A DNA stretch of 45,574 bases from an uncultured Bacteroidales bacterium (GCA_937949745.1 CALECM010000078.1:1-45574), one strand, 5' to 3'. Counted from the stretch's first letter, positions 15,948-24,756 are shown. Notes: generated by a model not told the origin, from the letters alone. Made by a program: numbers and translations.

Positions 15948-18572
15948 ATGAATCTTTCTCACTTAATTTTAACGATATTTTTATTATTAATAACTTCCAC
16001 TCTTTCTGCCCAACGTCAACAACTAGGTAATTCAAATACTTTTTGGGAAGTAAGGAGTGATACACTTTATATCACCGGTAGCGGAGATATGCCGGATTTT
16101 GACAGGGTAAATACTTCACCTTGGTATAATGGCAGAACTTCGCTGCAAACTTTAGAAATTGAAAGTGGTGTTACCCGTATTGGAAATTATGCATTTAATG
16201 AATGTAATAACATGATTTCAGTTAATATGCCAAATAGTGTGGAAAGCATTGGGAGTAATGCTTTCCGAAGTTGTACCGGGTTAGTTTCAATTATCATACC
16301 AAATAGTGTAATTAGTATTGATAGCCTTGCTTTTTTTTATTGTACAGAATTAACTTCGGTTCGAATGTCTGATAGTGTAACCTATATGGGATACGGTATT
16401 TTTGCCGTTTGCCCGGAATTAACCTCAATCACAATCCCCAATACCATAACAAGAATTGAAAATCAGGCTTTTTACCTTTGTTCCCGTTTAACTTCCGTTA
16501 ATCTACCCAATAGTATTACCAGTATCGGGGATGAAGTATTTTACAGTTGCTATGAATTAAGCTTTATTGAATTTCCCGCTAATTTAATTAATATTGGAAA
16601 TGGTGCTTTTTATAATTGTATGGAATTATCTTTTAATACCCTTCCAAATACTATAACAAATATCGGGGATGAAGCTTTTTATAATTGTAATGAATTAATT
16701 TCCATAACTCTCCCGGATGGTCTCACGAGCATTGGTAATTATACATTTTATTCTTGTTCTCGCTTAAGTTCGGTTATAATTCCCGACAATGTTTCTCATA
16801 TTGGGAATGCCGCTTTTTCCCGTTGTTCCGCATTAACTTACATTACAATCCCTGATAATATCACAAGTATCGGGAACAATGCTTTTCAAAGTTGTATTGG
16901 ATTAATATCCATTGCTATTCCCAGTAGTGTTATAAGCATTGGGGATAGTGCCTTTTCTCTTTGTAGCGGTTTAAGCTCCATCAGCATCCCCAATAGCGTA
17001 ACGCATATTGGAGATGGTGCTTTTTCCGATTGTACGGGGTTAATTTCTTTTACAATTCCCAATAGTATCATAAGAATTGAGAATAACGTTTTTTTTGGTT
17101 GTAGTAATTTAACCTCCATAATCATTCCCAGTAGTGTGATAAGTATTGGAAATTATGCCTTTTCCGATTGTAATAGTTTAACTTCTATTCTTATTCCAAA
17201 TAGTGTAAGAGATATTGGGACTGGTACTTTTAGAAACTGTACCGGATTATTTTCTCTGATTATTCCTGACAGTGTCACGGATATCGGGGATGAAGCATTT
17301 TTAAATTGCACCGGATTAATTTCTATAATCCTCCCGCATGAACTCCAGAACATTGGCAATGAAACTTTTTTATATTGCACCGGTTTAACTTCCATCACTA
17401 TTCCTGATAAGGTAATTCATATTGGCAATTCTGCTTTTGCCTATTGTACCAGTTTGACTTCCATTATCATCCCTGATAATGTAGTAAGCATTGGGTATAA
17501 AGCTTTTGAGAATTGTCGGCTTATAACCTCTCTTTATATTCCTAATAGTGTAACCAGCATCGGGAGCAGCGCATTTTATTCTTGTAGAAGTTTGATTTCC
17601 TTGAGAATATCTGAAAATTTAACTACTATTGAAAATTTTACTTTTTCTTTTTGCATCAGTTTAACTTCCGTTATTATTCCCAGTAGTGTAATTAATATAG
17701 AAGATTATGCTTTTTCCAATTGTTCCAACTTAACTTCAGTTGTCATTCCCAATAGTGTAACTTCCATAGGCCGTTCTGCTTTTTCCTCTTGCATGGCTTT
17801 AACTTCCATTAATTTACCGGATAATTTAATCAGTATTGAAATTTATACCTTTTCCCATTGTAGTAGCCTGACTTCGATTGTCATACCTGAAAATATAATA
17901 ACTCTTGAACATCATGCATTCGAATATTGCACTAATTTAATTGATATTATCAATATGAATCCGAGCCCGAATTCAATCGATGAAACTGTTTTTACAGATG
18001 TTGATAAATCTCGCTGCACCCTGCATGTACGAAGTTCCTCTATTTTAGCGTACAGTACCGCAGACGTATGGAAGGATTTCATTATCATAGGGGGTGAATA
18101 TAATATTTCTGCTCGGGTGAGTAACTCTGCGTCCGGTAACATTGAGGGTTTGGAGCCCAGACTTTATGACCGGGATGAAACGATCACCATAACGGCTATT
18201 TCCAATCCAGGCTATATATTTGAAAACTGGACAAGCAACGGAGTGGTCATTTCTACGGATAATCCATTTACCTTTACGGTAAAATCCGATACGGCCATTA
18301 CAGCTAATTTCAGAGAAGATGAAACTGTAAATATTATGGATACGAAGCATGATGGAATTATCCTCTATCCTAATCCCATACAGAATACTTTATTTATTCA
18401 GACTTCCTCACCAATACAGCAGTTTAGCCTTTACGATCTGAATGGAAGGATTTTGAAAGAAATTCTCAATCCCGATCCGGCTATAGATATGAGCTATTTA
18501 CCAAATGGAATTTATATCGTCAGGGTTAAAACCCCGGATGGAGAAGTTCGGCAAAAAATAGTGAAACAATAA
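15948..18572 (+). CDS. BspA-like leucine-rich-repeat surface protein with type IX sorting tail
   Basis: This 874-residue protein has a signal peptide ending near STLSAQ (residue 21). Residues 66-663 are 26 consecutive 23-residue LRR_5 units of the pattern LTSIxIPxSVTSIGxxAFxx with a conserved Cys near the end, as in BspA adhesins. A divergent InlB B-repeat-like domain follows (about 700-780: SARVSNSASGNIEG through ITANFRED). The last 70 residues are a type A sorting domain of the type IX system, starting LYPNPIQNTLFI and ending NGIYIVRVKTPDG then KIVKQ. It is expected to be exported, cleaved at the tail and anchored on the cell surface. BspA relatives bind host or matrix proteins; the ligand here is unknown. 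A good consensus promoter precedes it, and it is probably monocistronic. Confidence 0.92.
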   Translation: MNLSHLILTIFLLLITSTLSAQRQQLGNSNTFWEVRSDTLYITGSGDMPDFDRVNTSPWYNGRTSLQTLEIESGVTRIGNYAFNECNNMISVNMPNSVESIGSNAFRSCTGLVSIIIPNSVISIDSLAFFYCTELTSVRMSDSVTYMGYGIFAVCPELTSITIPNTITRIENQAFYLCSRLTSVNLPNSITSIGDEVFYSCYELSFIEFPANLINIGNGAFYNCMELSFNTLPNTITNIGDEAFYNCNELISITLPDGLTSIGNYTFYSCSRLSSVIIPDNVSHIGNAAFSRCSALTYITIPDNITSIGNNAFQSCIGLISIAIPSSVISIGDSAFSLCSGLSSISIPNSVTHIGDGAFSDCTGLISFTIPNSIIRIENNVFFGCSNLTSIIIPSSVISIGNYAFSDCNSLTSILIPNSVRDIGTGTFRNCTGLFSLIIPDSVTDIGDEAFLNCTGLISIILPHELQNIGNETFLYCTGLTSITIPDKVIHIGNSAFAYCTSLTSIIIPDNVVSIGYKAFENCRLITSLYIPNSVTSIGSSAFYSCRSLISLRISENLTTIENFTFSFCISLTSVIIPSSVINIEDYAFSNCSNLTSVVIPNSVTSIGRSAFSSCMALTSINLPDNLISIEIYTFSHCSSLTSIVIPENIITLEHHAFEYCTNLIDIINMNPSPNSIDETVFTDVDKSRCTLHVRSSSILAYSTADVWKDFIIIGGEYNISARVSNSASGNIEGLEPRLYDRDETITITAISNPGYIFENWTSNGVVISTDNPFTFTVKSDTAITANFREDETVNIMDTKHDGIILYPNPIQNTLFIQTSSPIQQFSLYDLNGRILKEILNPDPAIDMSYLPNGIYIVRVKTPDGEVRQKIVKQ
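16143..17936 (+). repeat. 26 tandem 69-bp coding repeats
   Basis: The LRR_5 units repeat every 69 bp with no insertion or loss across 26 copies (26 x 69 = 1794 bp exactly). They are diverged at the DNA level, which argues for an old array. Confidence 0.9.
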
Positions 18573-18582
18573 TTTATCTTAT

Positions 18583-18652
18583 TGTCATCCTGAGCGTAGC
18601 GAAGGATCTATAACATTTTAGTTTTGGATTTTTCGTTAAACTCAGAATGACA
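18583..18652. repeat. REP-like hairpin element
   Basis: TGTCATCCTGAG (18583-18594) and CTCAGAATGACA (18641-18652) are near-perfect inverted ends (11 of 12). The inside begins with GCGTAGCGAAGGATCT. This reads like the dispersed TCATCCTGAGCG-type palindrome found in intergenic regions of many bacteria. It lies after the LRR gene stop and could also end transcription. Confidence 0.6.
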
Positions 18653-18744
18653 GGAAACGCTTCTCACAAGTTGATTTTTTATGATTTTGAAGAATGAATT
18701 TATCGAAATAAAGCTTGGCAAATCGGAAATGATTAACCTGATGA

Positions 18745-19227
18745 TTATTTGTTTTTATGATGTCGGAAAGTGAAAAAATTCTGGGAAATATAACTGAATA
18801 AAGTACAAATAATAGTTACCAGTAATTTTGAGAGTGTAGGATAGAAATTTAAATACTCCACGAAAAATTTGAGTCCCAAATAATTGATTACGATATTCAG
18901 GCATACAACCAGGAAATAGCGTGATAACTTGGTTCGGTTCCTTAATGGCGACCCTTTAAAAACGATGTGATTCATCAACCAGTATCCGGTGAGGAAAGTA
19001 ATAGGAAATACTACCAGAAATGCGGCTATATAGGGAGAAATGACGATAAAACCTAAATCTAGATTTTCTTTCTGGAATACGACATTATATAAAAAAGAAA
19101 AAAGTACCAGATCAAGCACCAGATTTGCCCCTCCGCAAACCATGTATTTAAATATCGGATAAGGTATTATTTTCCTGATAAAAGGAAAATAAAACCATCT
19201 TATGATCTTTTCAACTGTCTTTTTCAC
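18745..19227 (-). CDS. GtrA-like membrane protein
   Basis: This 160-residue protein begins at a GTG at 19227; the next in-frame ATG would remove the first 28 residues. Four membrane segments can be seen: about 33-50 (GGANLVLDLVLFSFLY), 61-85, 105-122 and 129-150. The glycine-rich first helix and the last segment SYISQNFFTFR are typical of the GtrA family, which helps flip or transfer lipid-linked sugars for surface glycan modification. No glycosyltransferase partner is adjacent. It is transcribed alone. Confidence 0.85.
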   Translation of the reverse strand: MKKTVEKIIRWFYFPFIRKIIPYPIFKYMVCGGANLVLDLVLFSFLYNVVFQKENLDLGFIVISPYIAAFLVVFPITFLTGYWLMNHIVFKGSPLRNRTKLSRYFLVVCLNIVINYLGLKFFVEYLNFYPTLSKLLVTIICTLFSYISQNFFTFRHHKNK

Positions 19228-19502
19228 AAAATTTATTTACAAAATAACCGATAATATAATTCATAGAAATGGTTTGACTCAATGTCTTTAAAAAGCCGGC
19301 AAATTTAAATAAAAATATGAATATCTTAAATAAGCAATTATATTGTGAAGCTAAGTGAAGTTTATATGTAATTATAAAAATACGATTCTTCAATTGCAGG
19401 TCAAAGAATGGTCATAATCATTTTAATTTCCACAGGATCAATTATTAAAAAAATAAAAGAATAAAAATATCGATTTAGGGATGCATATATCAAAAAATAT
19501 TG

Positions 19503-19510
19503 TATTTTTG
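19503..19510 (+). promoter_or_regulatory. Candidate -7 element of the tRNA-Asp gene
   Basis: TATTTTTG followed by CA lies 18 bp before the tRNA. A TTG at the right spacing is not present. Confidence 0.45.
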
Positions 19511-19528
19511 CAGCCTGAATTGAAACAC

Positions 19529-19603
19529 GGTTCGGTAGTTCAGTTTGGTTAGAATACGTGCCTGTCACGCACGGGGTCGCGGGTTCGAGTCCCGTCCGGA
19601 CCG
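19529..19603 (+). tRNA. tRNA-Asp (anticodon GTC)
   Basis: A full cloverleaf of 75 nt. The acceptor GGTTCGG pairs with CCGGACC (one wobble). The anticodon stem CGTGC/GCACG encloses the loop CTGTCAC with GTC at 19564-19566. The T-arm reads GCGGGTTCGAGTCCCGT. The discriminator is G, and CCA is not encoded. Confidence 0.95.
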
Positions 19604-19613
19604 CAAAAATTAT

Positions 19614-19643
19614 AAACCCTTGATAATTTATCAAGGGTTTTTT
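19614..19643 (+). terminator. Terminator after tRNA-Asp
   Basis: AAACCCTTGAT and ATCAAGGGTTT pair over at least 11 bp around a 5-nt AT loop, ending in TTTTTT. It begins 11 bp after the tRNA. Confidence 0.9.
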
Positions 19644-20077
19644 AATGCTCTAAGAGGATTGCCTCAAAATTATTCGATTATATTTCCGTATATCAGTATA
19701 TATAATTTAGTGTTTCATTTTGGGACACATTTTTAACTGATTTTAGCAACTGCACTCTACCCATTGTGTGCCCTCATGTCCTATTTTAATTATCAGGGAT
19801 ATAATTTTCAGAAAGAAAATTACTTATGGTGATTTTTGAATTCACCGGAGAAGATAGCGACCAAATATCTTTGCAACACGGCTGTATCCGAAAAGCCACA
19901 CAGTTTATTTCTGAAAAGGGCTTCCGGCGCCCATTTACCGGCTTACAATAATGGTATGTTTCTTCAATATTCTTTTTACCTGTTCCGGTATTTCATTTCT
20001 TGTTCTACTAAACCATATATAAAGTTTTAGTGTTTGTTAAAAAGTTATATTAAATTATGCTCATAAACGATTAGAAT
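19644..20077. other. Spacer downstream of the tRNA, no gene recognised
   Basis: About 430 bp with only short, low-quality ORFs. A TATCTTTG at 19866-19873 fits a -7 element but is over 200 bp from the next gene. tRNA-flanking spacers are common integration sites; I found no direct repeat of the tRNA 3' end or integrase remnant that I can prove. Confidence 0.5.
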
Positions 20078-20797
20078 ATGTACTGGTCTATTGTTATCAA
20101 ACTCATTATCGGTATGATTGGTGTACTGCTCTTCCTGCGGATGACGGGCAAAACACAGATGGCAAACCTTACTCCGATGGATACCGTAAACACGATTGTA
20201 CTGGGTGCACTTGTCGGCAGTATTATTTATATGCCCGATACCCGTGTCTGGATACTGGCATTTGCCATGATTGTATGGTTTATCCTCAATATCCTTGTCA
20301 GGCTGCTGCTTCGGGTAAATTACTTCAGTAAACTTATTCACGGCCAACCCGAAACGCTGATAAAAGATGGAAAGATAGACCTTAAAATGCTAAAACGCAA
20401 TAATCTGGGTATCGATCAATTCCGTGCCAAACTCCGGGAAAGCGAAATATATTCCCTGCTCGATGTAGAGGAAGTGGTTTTTGAAACCGACGGTAAATTC
20501 ACCATCATCAAGAAACGTAACGGTTCGGAATCATATCTGCTTATCAGCAATGGTGAAGTGGTGGAGAAAGAGCTCGAAGAATCCGGACACGACGAGCAGT
20601 GGCTGAAAAAAAACCTTATCGAGTTAGGATATGAGAAATACGATAAGGTGTTTTGTGCCGAATATACGCCTAAAAGAGGGTTTTATGTGATTGACATAGA
20701 AGGAAACATAATGAGTAAAAACAAAACAGGCAAAGTCAATAAAGTAGATGAGATAGATATTGAGAAAGAGGATATTAGAAAAGAAGATGCTGAATAA
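20078..20797 (+). CDS. DUF421 (YetF/YcaP-type) membrane protein
   Basis: This 239-residue protein has two to three N-terminal membrane segments (about 5-20 and 39-78), with the family signature RMTGKTQMANLTPMD between them. A cytoplasmic part carries GQPETLIKDGKID and NLGIDQFRAKLRESEIYSLLDVEEV, the core of DUF421. Related proteins (YetF in Bacillus, YcaP in Escherichia coli) have no well-established function. The C-terminus is charged and lysine/glutamate-rich. It is convergent with umuC and appears monocistronic. Confidence 0.9.
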   Translation: MYWSIVIKLIIGMIGVLLFLRMTGKTQMANLTPMDTVNTIVLGALVGSIIYMPDTRVWILAFAMIVWFILNILVRLLLRVNYFSKLIHGQPETLIKDGKIDLKMLKRNNLGIDQFRAKLRESEIYSLLDVEEVVFETDGKFTIIKKRNGSESYLLISNGEVVEKELEESGHDEQWLKKNLIELGYEKYDKVFCAEYTPKRGFYVIDIEGNIMSKNKTGKVNKVDEIDIEKEDIRKEDAE

Positions 20798-21016
20798 AAG
20801 ATTAAAGATATGCTGGACTATTGAGACACACGACCCCGAACGTTCGATAGGATCCGAGACGATGTGGATTTCAAGGGAATAAGGCTCTGGATTTTATATT
20901 TGTCGTGTTTACGGCCTCCATCGGGCTGAACCTACAACTTCCGTAGTGATACTTACTTTCTATAGTATACACACTAACCAGATACTCAAATCACTATCAT
21001 ATTGTCAAACACATCA

Positions 21017-22279
21017 CTATTTTATACGAATTACATCCGAAATTTTTGTAGTGTAACAAGGTGATTTATAGTCTTGTTTCATGTTCCATTTTCTTTCAAA
21101 TCCCTGCACGCCTATAGCAATTTTATTTCCTTCAAATCCATTATTATATTTATCAAATACTTTCATTAGGTTAGCATGTTTTTTATGATCTAAATTATAA
21201 AACAGATTGGACTGAACGGAGTCTTCCGGAACTATTTCATGGATGATTACCGCTGCTTTTTTGTATAAATAACCCGGTTTATATATAAGGCGTAAAGATT
21301 TTAAAACATATTTAACGATTTCAAGCGTACTGTTTGTAGGAACCGGTAAAGTAACAACAGTATTTCTGGAATACTGGGGAAGATCTTTCCTGAAATTGTT
21401 TGTATAAATAAAGACCATGACAGATACTGCACAACCTTTTTGTTTGCGTAATTTTTCGCAGGCCAATGAAGCGTAAGTCGACAATGCTTCGGATAATTCA
21501 TCAAGAGTTTTTATGCTGTGGGAAAATGCGCGGGATACACATATCTGTTTATGGGGTAGTCCTTCAGTTTCTAAATCAATGCAGGGTATCCCATTAAGTT
21601 CCAACCACGTTTTTTCACCTATCACTGTCATCTTCTTACGGATAAATTCTTTGGGTAACCGGGTGAAATCATAAGCTGTCTGAATATTCATTTTCTCAAG
21701 GAATATTCTGTATTTCCTGCCAATCCCCCAGACATCACCTATTTTGGTGAGTTTTAAAGCTTTTATACGTTTTTCGTCCGTATCGATTACACATACACCA
21801 TGATAATTCTTATACTTTTTTGCGAACTTACTGGCAACCTTGGCCAATGTTTTGGTTTTGGCCATTCCAATACTAACAGGCATCCCGGTATCACGTTTTA
21901 CCGTATAGGCTATTTTCTTGACATATTCCCGAAGATCAAAATTCAATTCCATTCCCCGGAAATCGAGAAATGCTTCGTCGATAGAATCAATCTCCACATT
22001 CGGGGCAAATGTTTGCAATATCATCATTATTCTTGATGACATATCGCCATAGAGACTGTAATTAGAAGAAAAAACGGTTATTCCGTACAGATCGATAAGA
22101 TGTTGTATCTGAAACAGAGGAACCGCCATTTTAATATTGAATTTTTTTGCTTCCTCCGAGCGGGCAATAACACAACCGTCGTTATTACTCAGAACGACGA
22201 TAGGTTTATGATTAAGGTCCGGGCGAAACACTCTATGGGCGGAGGCGTAAAAATTATTACAATCTGCGAGAGCGAACAT
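21017..22279 (-). CDS. umuC: Y-family DNA polymerase V catalytic subunit UmuC
   Basis: The 420-residue protein performs translesion synthesis on damaged DNA after assembling with processed UmuD. Catalytic acidic residues are in the opening motif FALADCNNFYAS and in IDSIDEAFLD. The palm/finger segment NNDGCVIARS is typical, and the helix-hairpin-helix region follows (LTKIGDVWGIGRK). Length is normal for the family. Its start overlaps the end of umuD by 23 bp, so translation is probably coupled. Regulation by DNA damage is expected; the umuD upstream region has several palindromes. Confidence 0.95.
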   Translation of the reverse strand: MFALADCNNFYASAHRVFRPDLNHKPIVVLSNNDGCVIARSEEAKKFNIKMAVPLFQIQHLIDLYGITVFSSNYSLYGDMSSRIMMILQTFAPNVEIDSIDEAFLDFRGMELNFDLREYVKKIAYTVKRDTGMPVSIGMAKTKTLAKVASKFAKKYKNYHGVCVIDTDEKRIKALKLTKIGDVWGIGRKYRIFLEKMNIQTAYDFTRLPKEFIRKKMTVIGEKTWLELNGIPCIDLETEGLPHKQICVSRAFSHSIKTLDELSEALSTYASLACEKLRKQKGCAVSVMVFIYTNNFRKDLPQYSRNTVVTLPVPTNSTLEIVKYVLKSLRLIYKPGYLYKKAAVIIHEIVPEDSVQSNLFYNLDHKKHANLMKVFDKYNNGFEGNKIAIGVQGFERKWNMKQDYKSPCYTTKISDVIRIK

Positions 22280-22730
22280 TCTTTCCTCCTTTCTTTCGCA
22301 TATCCAATATACATCGTGTTACGACACCCCAGATCATGACATGATTCTCTTCCGTAAGACGAATAGGTTTATATTTTTCGTTTGCCGGAAGGAGCCATAT
22401 TTCCTGGTCCCTGAATTCCACATATTTCATGGTGAATTCACCATCGATATAACATACTACCAAACTCCCGTTCTGAGCTTCTAAAGACCTGTCGATTATG
22501 ACCAGGGATCCTTCCCGAACTCCCATATCCACTAAACTGTCCCCATCCACAATTCCAAAGAAAGTTGAAGCCGGATTTTGAATAAGTTCTTTATTCAAAT
22601 CAATATAATCAGCACTGTAATTATCGGCAGGGCTTGGGAATCCTGCTTTAATTCCTGAATATACGGGTAATAATGGTAAATCTGTATTTTGCTCTGAGGA
22701 GAATATTCTGATTTCAGACTCCTTTAACAT
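22257..22730 (-). CDS. umuD: UmuD-type S24 peptidase, self-processing subunit of polymerase V
   Basis: The 157-residue protein has the self-cleavage site Ala29-Gly30 in GIKAGFPSP, the catalytic serine Ser65 in GDSLVDMG and the general-base lysine Lys102 in FTMKYVE. All are five positions above the Escherichia coli values (24-25, 60, 97). RecA-stimulated cleavage would yield UmuD' for the polymerase complex. There is no N-terminal HTH, so it is not LexA. It overlaps umuC by 23 bp. Confidence 0.95.
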   Translation of the reverse strand: MLKESEIRIFSSEQNTDLPLLPVYSGIKAGFPSPADNYSADYIDLNKELIQNPASTFFGIVDGDSLVDMGVREGSLVIIDRSLEAQNGSLVVCYIDGEFTMKYVEFRDQEIWLLPANEKYKPIRLTEENHVMIWGVVTRCILDMRKKGGKNVRSRRL

Positions 22731-22814
22731 CTCTAACTCCTATAGTTTTATTTTTTAGCATTTTTAGTTCCTTTCTGTGTTATTTTTAATAGAAATCACT
22801 ATTAAACGCAATTT

Positions 22815-22867
22815 ACATTTTCATTATTATATGTATACATTGTTATTTATGAAAATGTACTATAGTA
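22815..22867. promoter_or_regulatory. Nested palindromes upstream of umuDC, candidate damage-response operator
   Basis: ACATTTTCAT (22815-22824) and ATGAAAATGT (22849-22858) form a perfect 10-bp inverted repeat. The palindrome ATGTATACAT (22831-22840) lies almost exactly at its centre. Another palindrome, TACTATAGTA, follows at 22858-22867. They sit 85-137 bp upstream of umuD. None matches the SOS boxes I know. Confidence 0.45.
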
Positions 22868-22934
22868 GATATATTTGGACCAAATAAGTGCCATTTTAAT
22901 TACAAAACATGCAGTTTTCATATTAAAATACCGT

Positions 22935-22949
22935 ACATGGTAACCATGT
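22935..22949. promoter_or_regulatory. 15-bp palindrome in the umuD leader region
   Basis: ACATGGTAACCATGT is perfectly symmetric around a central A, about 205 bp upstream of umuD and about 70 bp past the end of the GNAT-YoaP gene. Confidence 0.35.
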
Positions 22950-22997
22950 TTGTGCCGGTCGGTCTTCTGGAACAAATTGTTTGTGTCGGAATTAAAG

Positions 22998-23005
22998 CAA
23001 AGGTA
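22998..23005 (-). promoter_or_regulatory. Possible -7 element for umuDC
   Basis: The minus strand reads TACCTTTG, matching TAnnTTTG, 268 bp upstream of umuD. No TTG at the usual spacing; a long leader would be implied. Confidence 0.25.
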
Positions 23006-23017
23006 AAAATCTTATAT

Positions 23018-23767
23018 TTATTTTTTGAGTATTCTATTTAAATACGTCACATCTAACAAGTTTACAGTCTCAAAATCTCCTTTGTAGAACACAGCCCAGT
23101 TATTGAAAACACAAGGTAACTGCTTTGCTTTTTCTAATGTATCCACTTGGATTAAAGATACAGGGACATCATTCATTTCGCCATACTGTTTTATCATCTC
23201 AACGTTTTGATAGATGTAGGGGCATTGCATATCATAATAAATGGTCAGTTCTTTGCTTTCAATTTTTGGATTTTTGACACTCATCACGAATTTTGGCGTA
23301 GTTCCGTCCAGTGAAAGCGCAAGTAATTCATATCCGTTATCCGTAGTGTCAACCACCTCAAAACCGAACTTCTTCACGAATGACTGGTCGGAAAGCCATG
23401 CCTTTTGTTTTTTTGCTCCGAGCATGCAAATACCGGATTTACCTTTTTCTCTGGCATCGGTTATACAATACTCCATCAGCGATTTACCATAGCCTTTTCC
23501 CTTGTCACTGCCTGAAACCCATAAGCAATATATATAATAATAATTTTCACCGGTTATAGGAACCCACGCGGTTTCAAGTGGAGCATATTCAATAAAAACC
23601 GTCGCTTTTGCATTTAACTTCCTGAAGACGTGGCCTTCTTTTAAGCGGTCGGAGAGCCATTGTCGTTTTGCGTCAATACCGGGATGGGATTTTTTGCTGC
23701 GGATGATGCAGCATAAATGTTCATTGGCAAGGTTTTCCGTTGTTAAATTAATAAAATCAGGATTCAT
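23018..23767 (-). CDS. GNAT acetyltransferase fused to a YoaP-like domain
   Basis: This 249-residue protein has two parts. Residues about 5-155 are a GNAT domain with the acetyl-CoA loop GSDKGKGYGKSL and a later FVKKFGFEVVDTT segment. Residues about 170-249 match the YoaP-like domain: ELTIYYDMQCPYIYQNVE carries a Cys-Pro motif (Cys182) of thioredoxin-like aspect. The pairing is known for this family, but its substrate is not. It stands alone, 287 bp upstream of umuD on the same strand. Confidence 0.85.
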   Translation of the reverse strand: MNPDFINLTTENLANEHLCCIIRSKKSHPGIDAKRQWLSDRLKEGHVFRKLNAKATVFIEYAPLETAWVPITGENYYYIYCLWVSGSDKGKGYGKSLMEYCITDAREKGKSGICMLGAKKQKAWLSDQSFVKKFGFEVVDTTDNGYELLALSLDGTTPKFVMSVKNPKIESKELTIYYDMQCPYIYQNVEMIKQYGEMNDVPVSLIQVDTLEKAKQLPCVFNNWAVFYKGDFETVNLLDVTYLNRILKK

Positions 23768-23881
23768 GCGTTCTCACTTCAATTAGATATTCTGATAAAG
23801 AACTTTCATCTTGCCAAATAACCGGGAATAGGCGAAAGGCTATTGAATAATAAAGCTATGGAAAAATCAGGGGTTTAGAGG

Positions 23882-24664
23882 CTATTTATAGATTTTAAGT
23901 CTTTGGTCGATTTTGATCATATCCGATTTAAGCTTATTCCATTTTTTGAGATTTGCTACGCTAACTTTATGCTTTTTAGATATGGAGGATAAGGTTTCTC
24001 CTTTTTTAACTTTATGGTAAACGACACTGGGCTGGGAAATGGAAGGTGTTTCATCCTGGGAGTCGACTACGGCCGATTCCATAGAACCGGACCCTTCTCC
24101 ATGCATAGCAAGTAAATTGTTGGTTACGATGTAAGGCACTTCCATATCATCACAATCGATGATTCTGCGGGCTCCTACGTAACGAGCCGCATAACCGTTT
24201 GTTCTGGAATCACTGTGAATAACCCCGACATTTTGGGTGGAAGCATGTACGAATTTAAAATTGTGGTTAGAATCTACTTCGGTTACCAAACCTACATGGC
24301 CTATGGTTTTTCCGCGTGTGAAAAACACCAGGTCGCCTTTGCGTATTTCGTTCCTTTTTACCGGCTTACCCATCTTATACTGGTCCCGGGAACTTCTCAA
24401 CAGTTCAATGCCGAAATTCTTGAAAGTGAAATACATAAGTCCGGAGCAATCAAAGGCGTTAGGACCCGTGGAGCCGTATTTATACCGCTTGCCGACTTTA
24501 GTAAGCACAAAATCCACTATGGAATCAATCTTCTGGCATTGAGGGTTTTCTATTACCTCATCCACGCGTTTCATTGAATTATCTTCATAAAAGTAAACCT
24601 CCTGGGCTAGTAATGGAGAGAAGATAGTAAAAGCAAATAAGATGGAAAATACTAATTTACGCAT
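23882..24664 (-). CDS. Secreted NlpC/P60 peptidoglycan hydrolase with C-terminal LysM
   Basis: I choose the ATG at 24664 (MRKLVFSILF) rather than the one 10 codons earlier, because it begins the signal peptide directly; cleavage is likely after LLAQ. The NlpC/P60 domain contains Cys73 (FDCSGLM), His123 (GHVGLV) and His140 (FVHAS), the catalytic triad that cuts peptide cross-bridges between D-Glu and a diamino acid. A linker of about 30 residues precedes a LysM domain at about 215-260 (YHKVKKGETLSSISKKHKVS), which binds the glycan strand. The length is normal for this layout. Confidence 0.93.
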   Translation of the reverse strand: MRKLVFSILFAFTIFSPLLAQEVYFYEDNSMKRVDEVIENPQCQKIDSIVDFVLTKVGKRYKYGSTGPNAFDCSGLMYFTFKNFGIELLRSSRDQYKMGKPVKRNEIRKGDLVFFTRGKTIGHVGLVTEVDSNHNFKFVHASTQNVGVIHSDSRTNGYAARYVGARRIIDCDDMEVPYIVTNNLLAMHGEGSGSMESAVVDSQDETPSISQPSVVYHKVKKGETLSSISKKHKVSVANLKKWNKLKSDMIKIDQRLKIYK

Positions 24665-24756
24665 TATTGGTAAGGTTGGAAAATAAAAGGTCAAATTGGT
24701 TTCTCATAGTGCCAGCAAAATAAACGGTCCTCCACATTAATTATTGTTTTATAATG

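Noticed and set aside
16143..17936. Regular 69-bp periodicity resembling a direct-repeat or CRISPR array
   Set aside because: The repeats are diverged and fully coding LRR_5 units with no identical repeats separated by unique spacers.
19401..19634. A minus-strand ORF containing a TGLEPATPCVTG-like stretch
   Set aside because: It is the antisense translation of tRNA-Asp, a well-known false ORF.
19836..20030. A 64-residue ORF after the tRNA
   Set aside because: It has no start ATG or family signal, and composition looks like a non-coding spacer.
20798..21016. Possible gene remnant between the DUF421 gene and umuC
   Set aside because: The stretch has slightly higher GC around 20830-20950, but no frame gives a recognisable protein.
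22815..22867. LexA box for umuDC
   Set aside because: The palindromes do not match the Escherichia coli (CTGT-N8-ACAG) or Bacillus (GAAC-N4-GTTC) SOS boxes, so I list them only as candidate operators.
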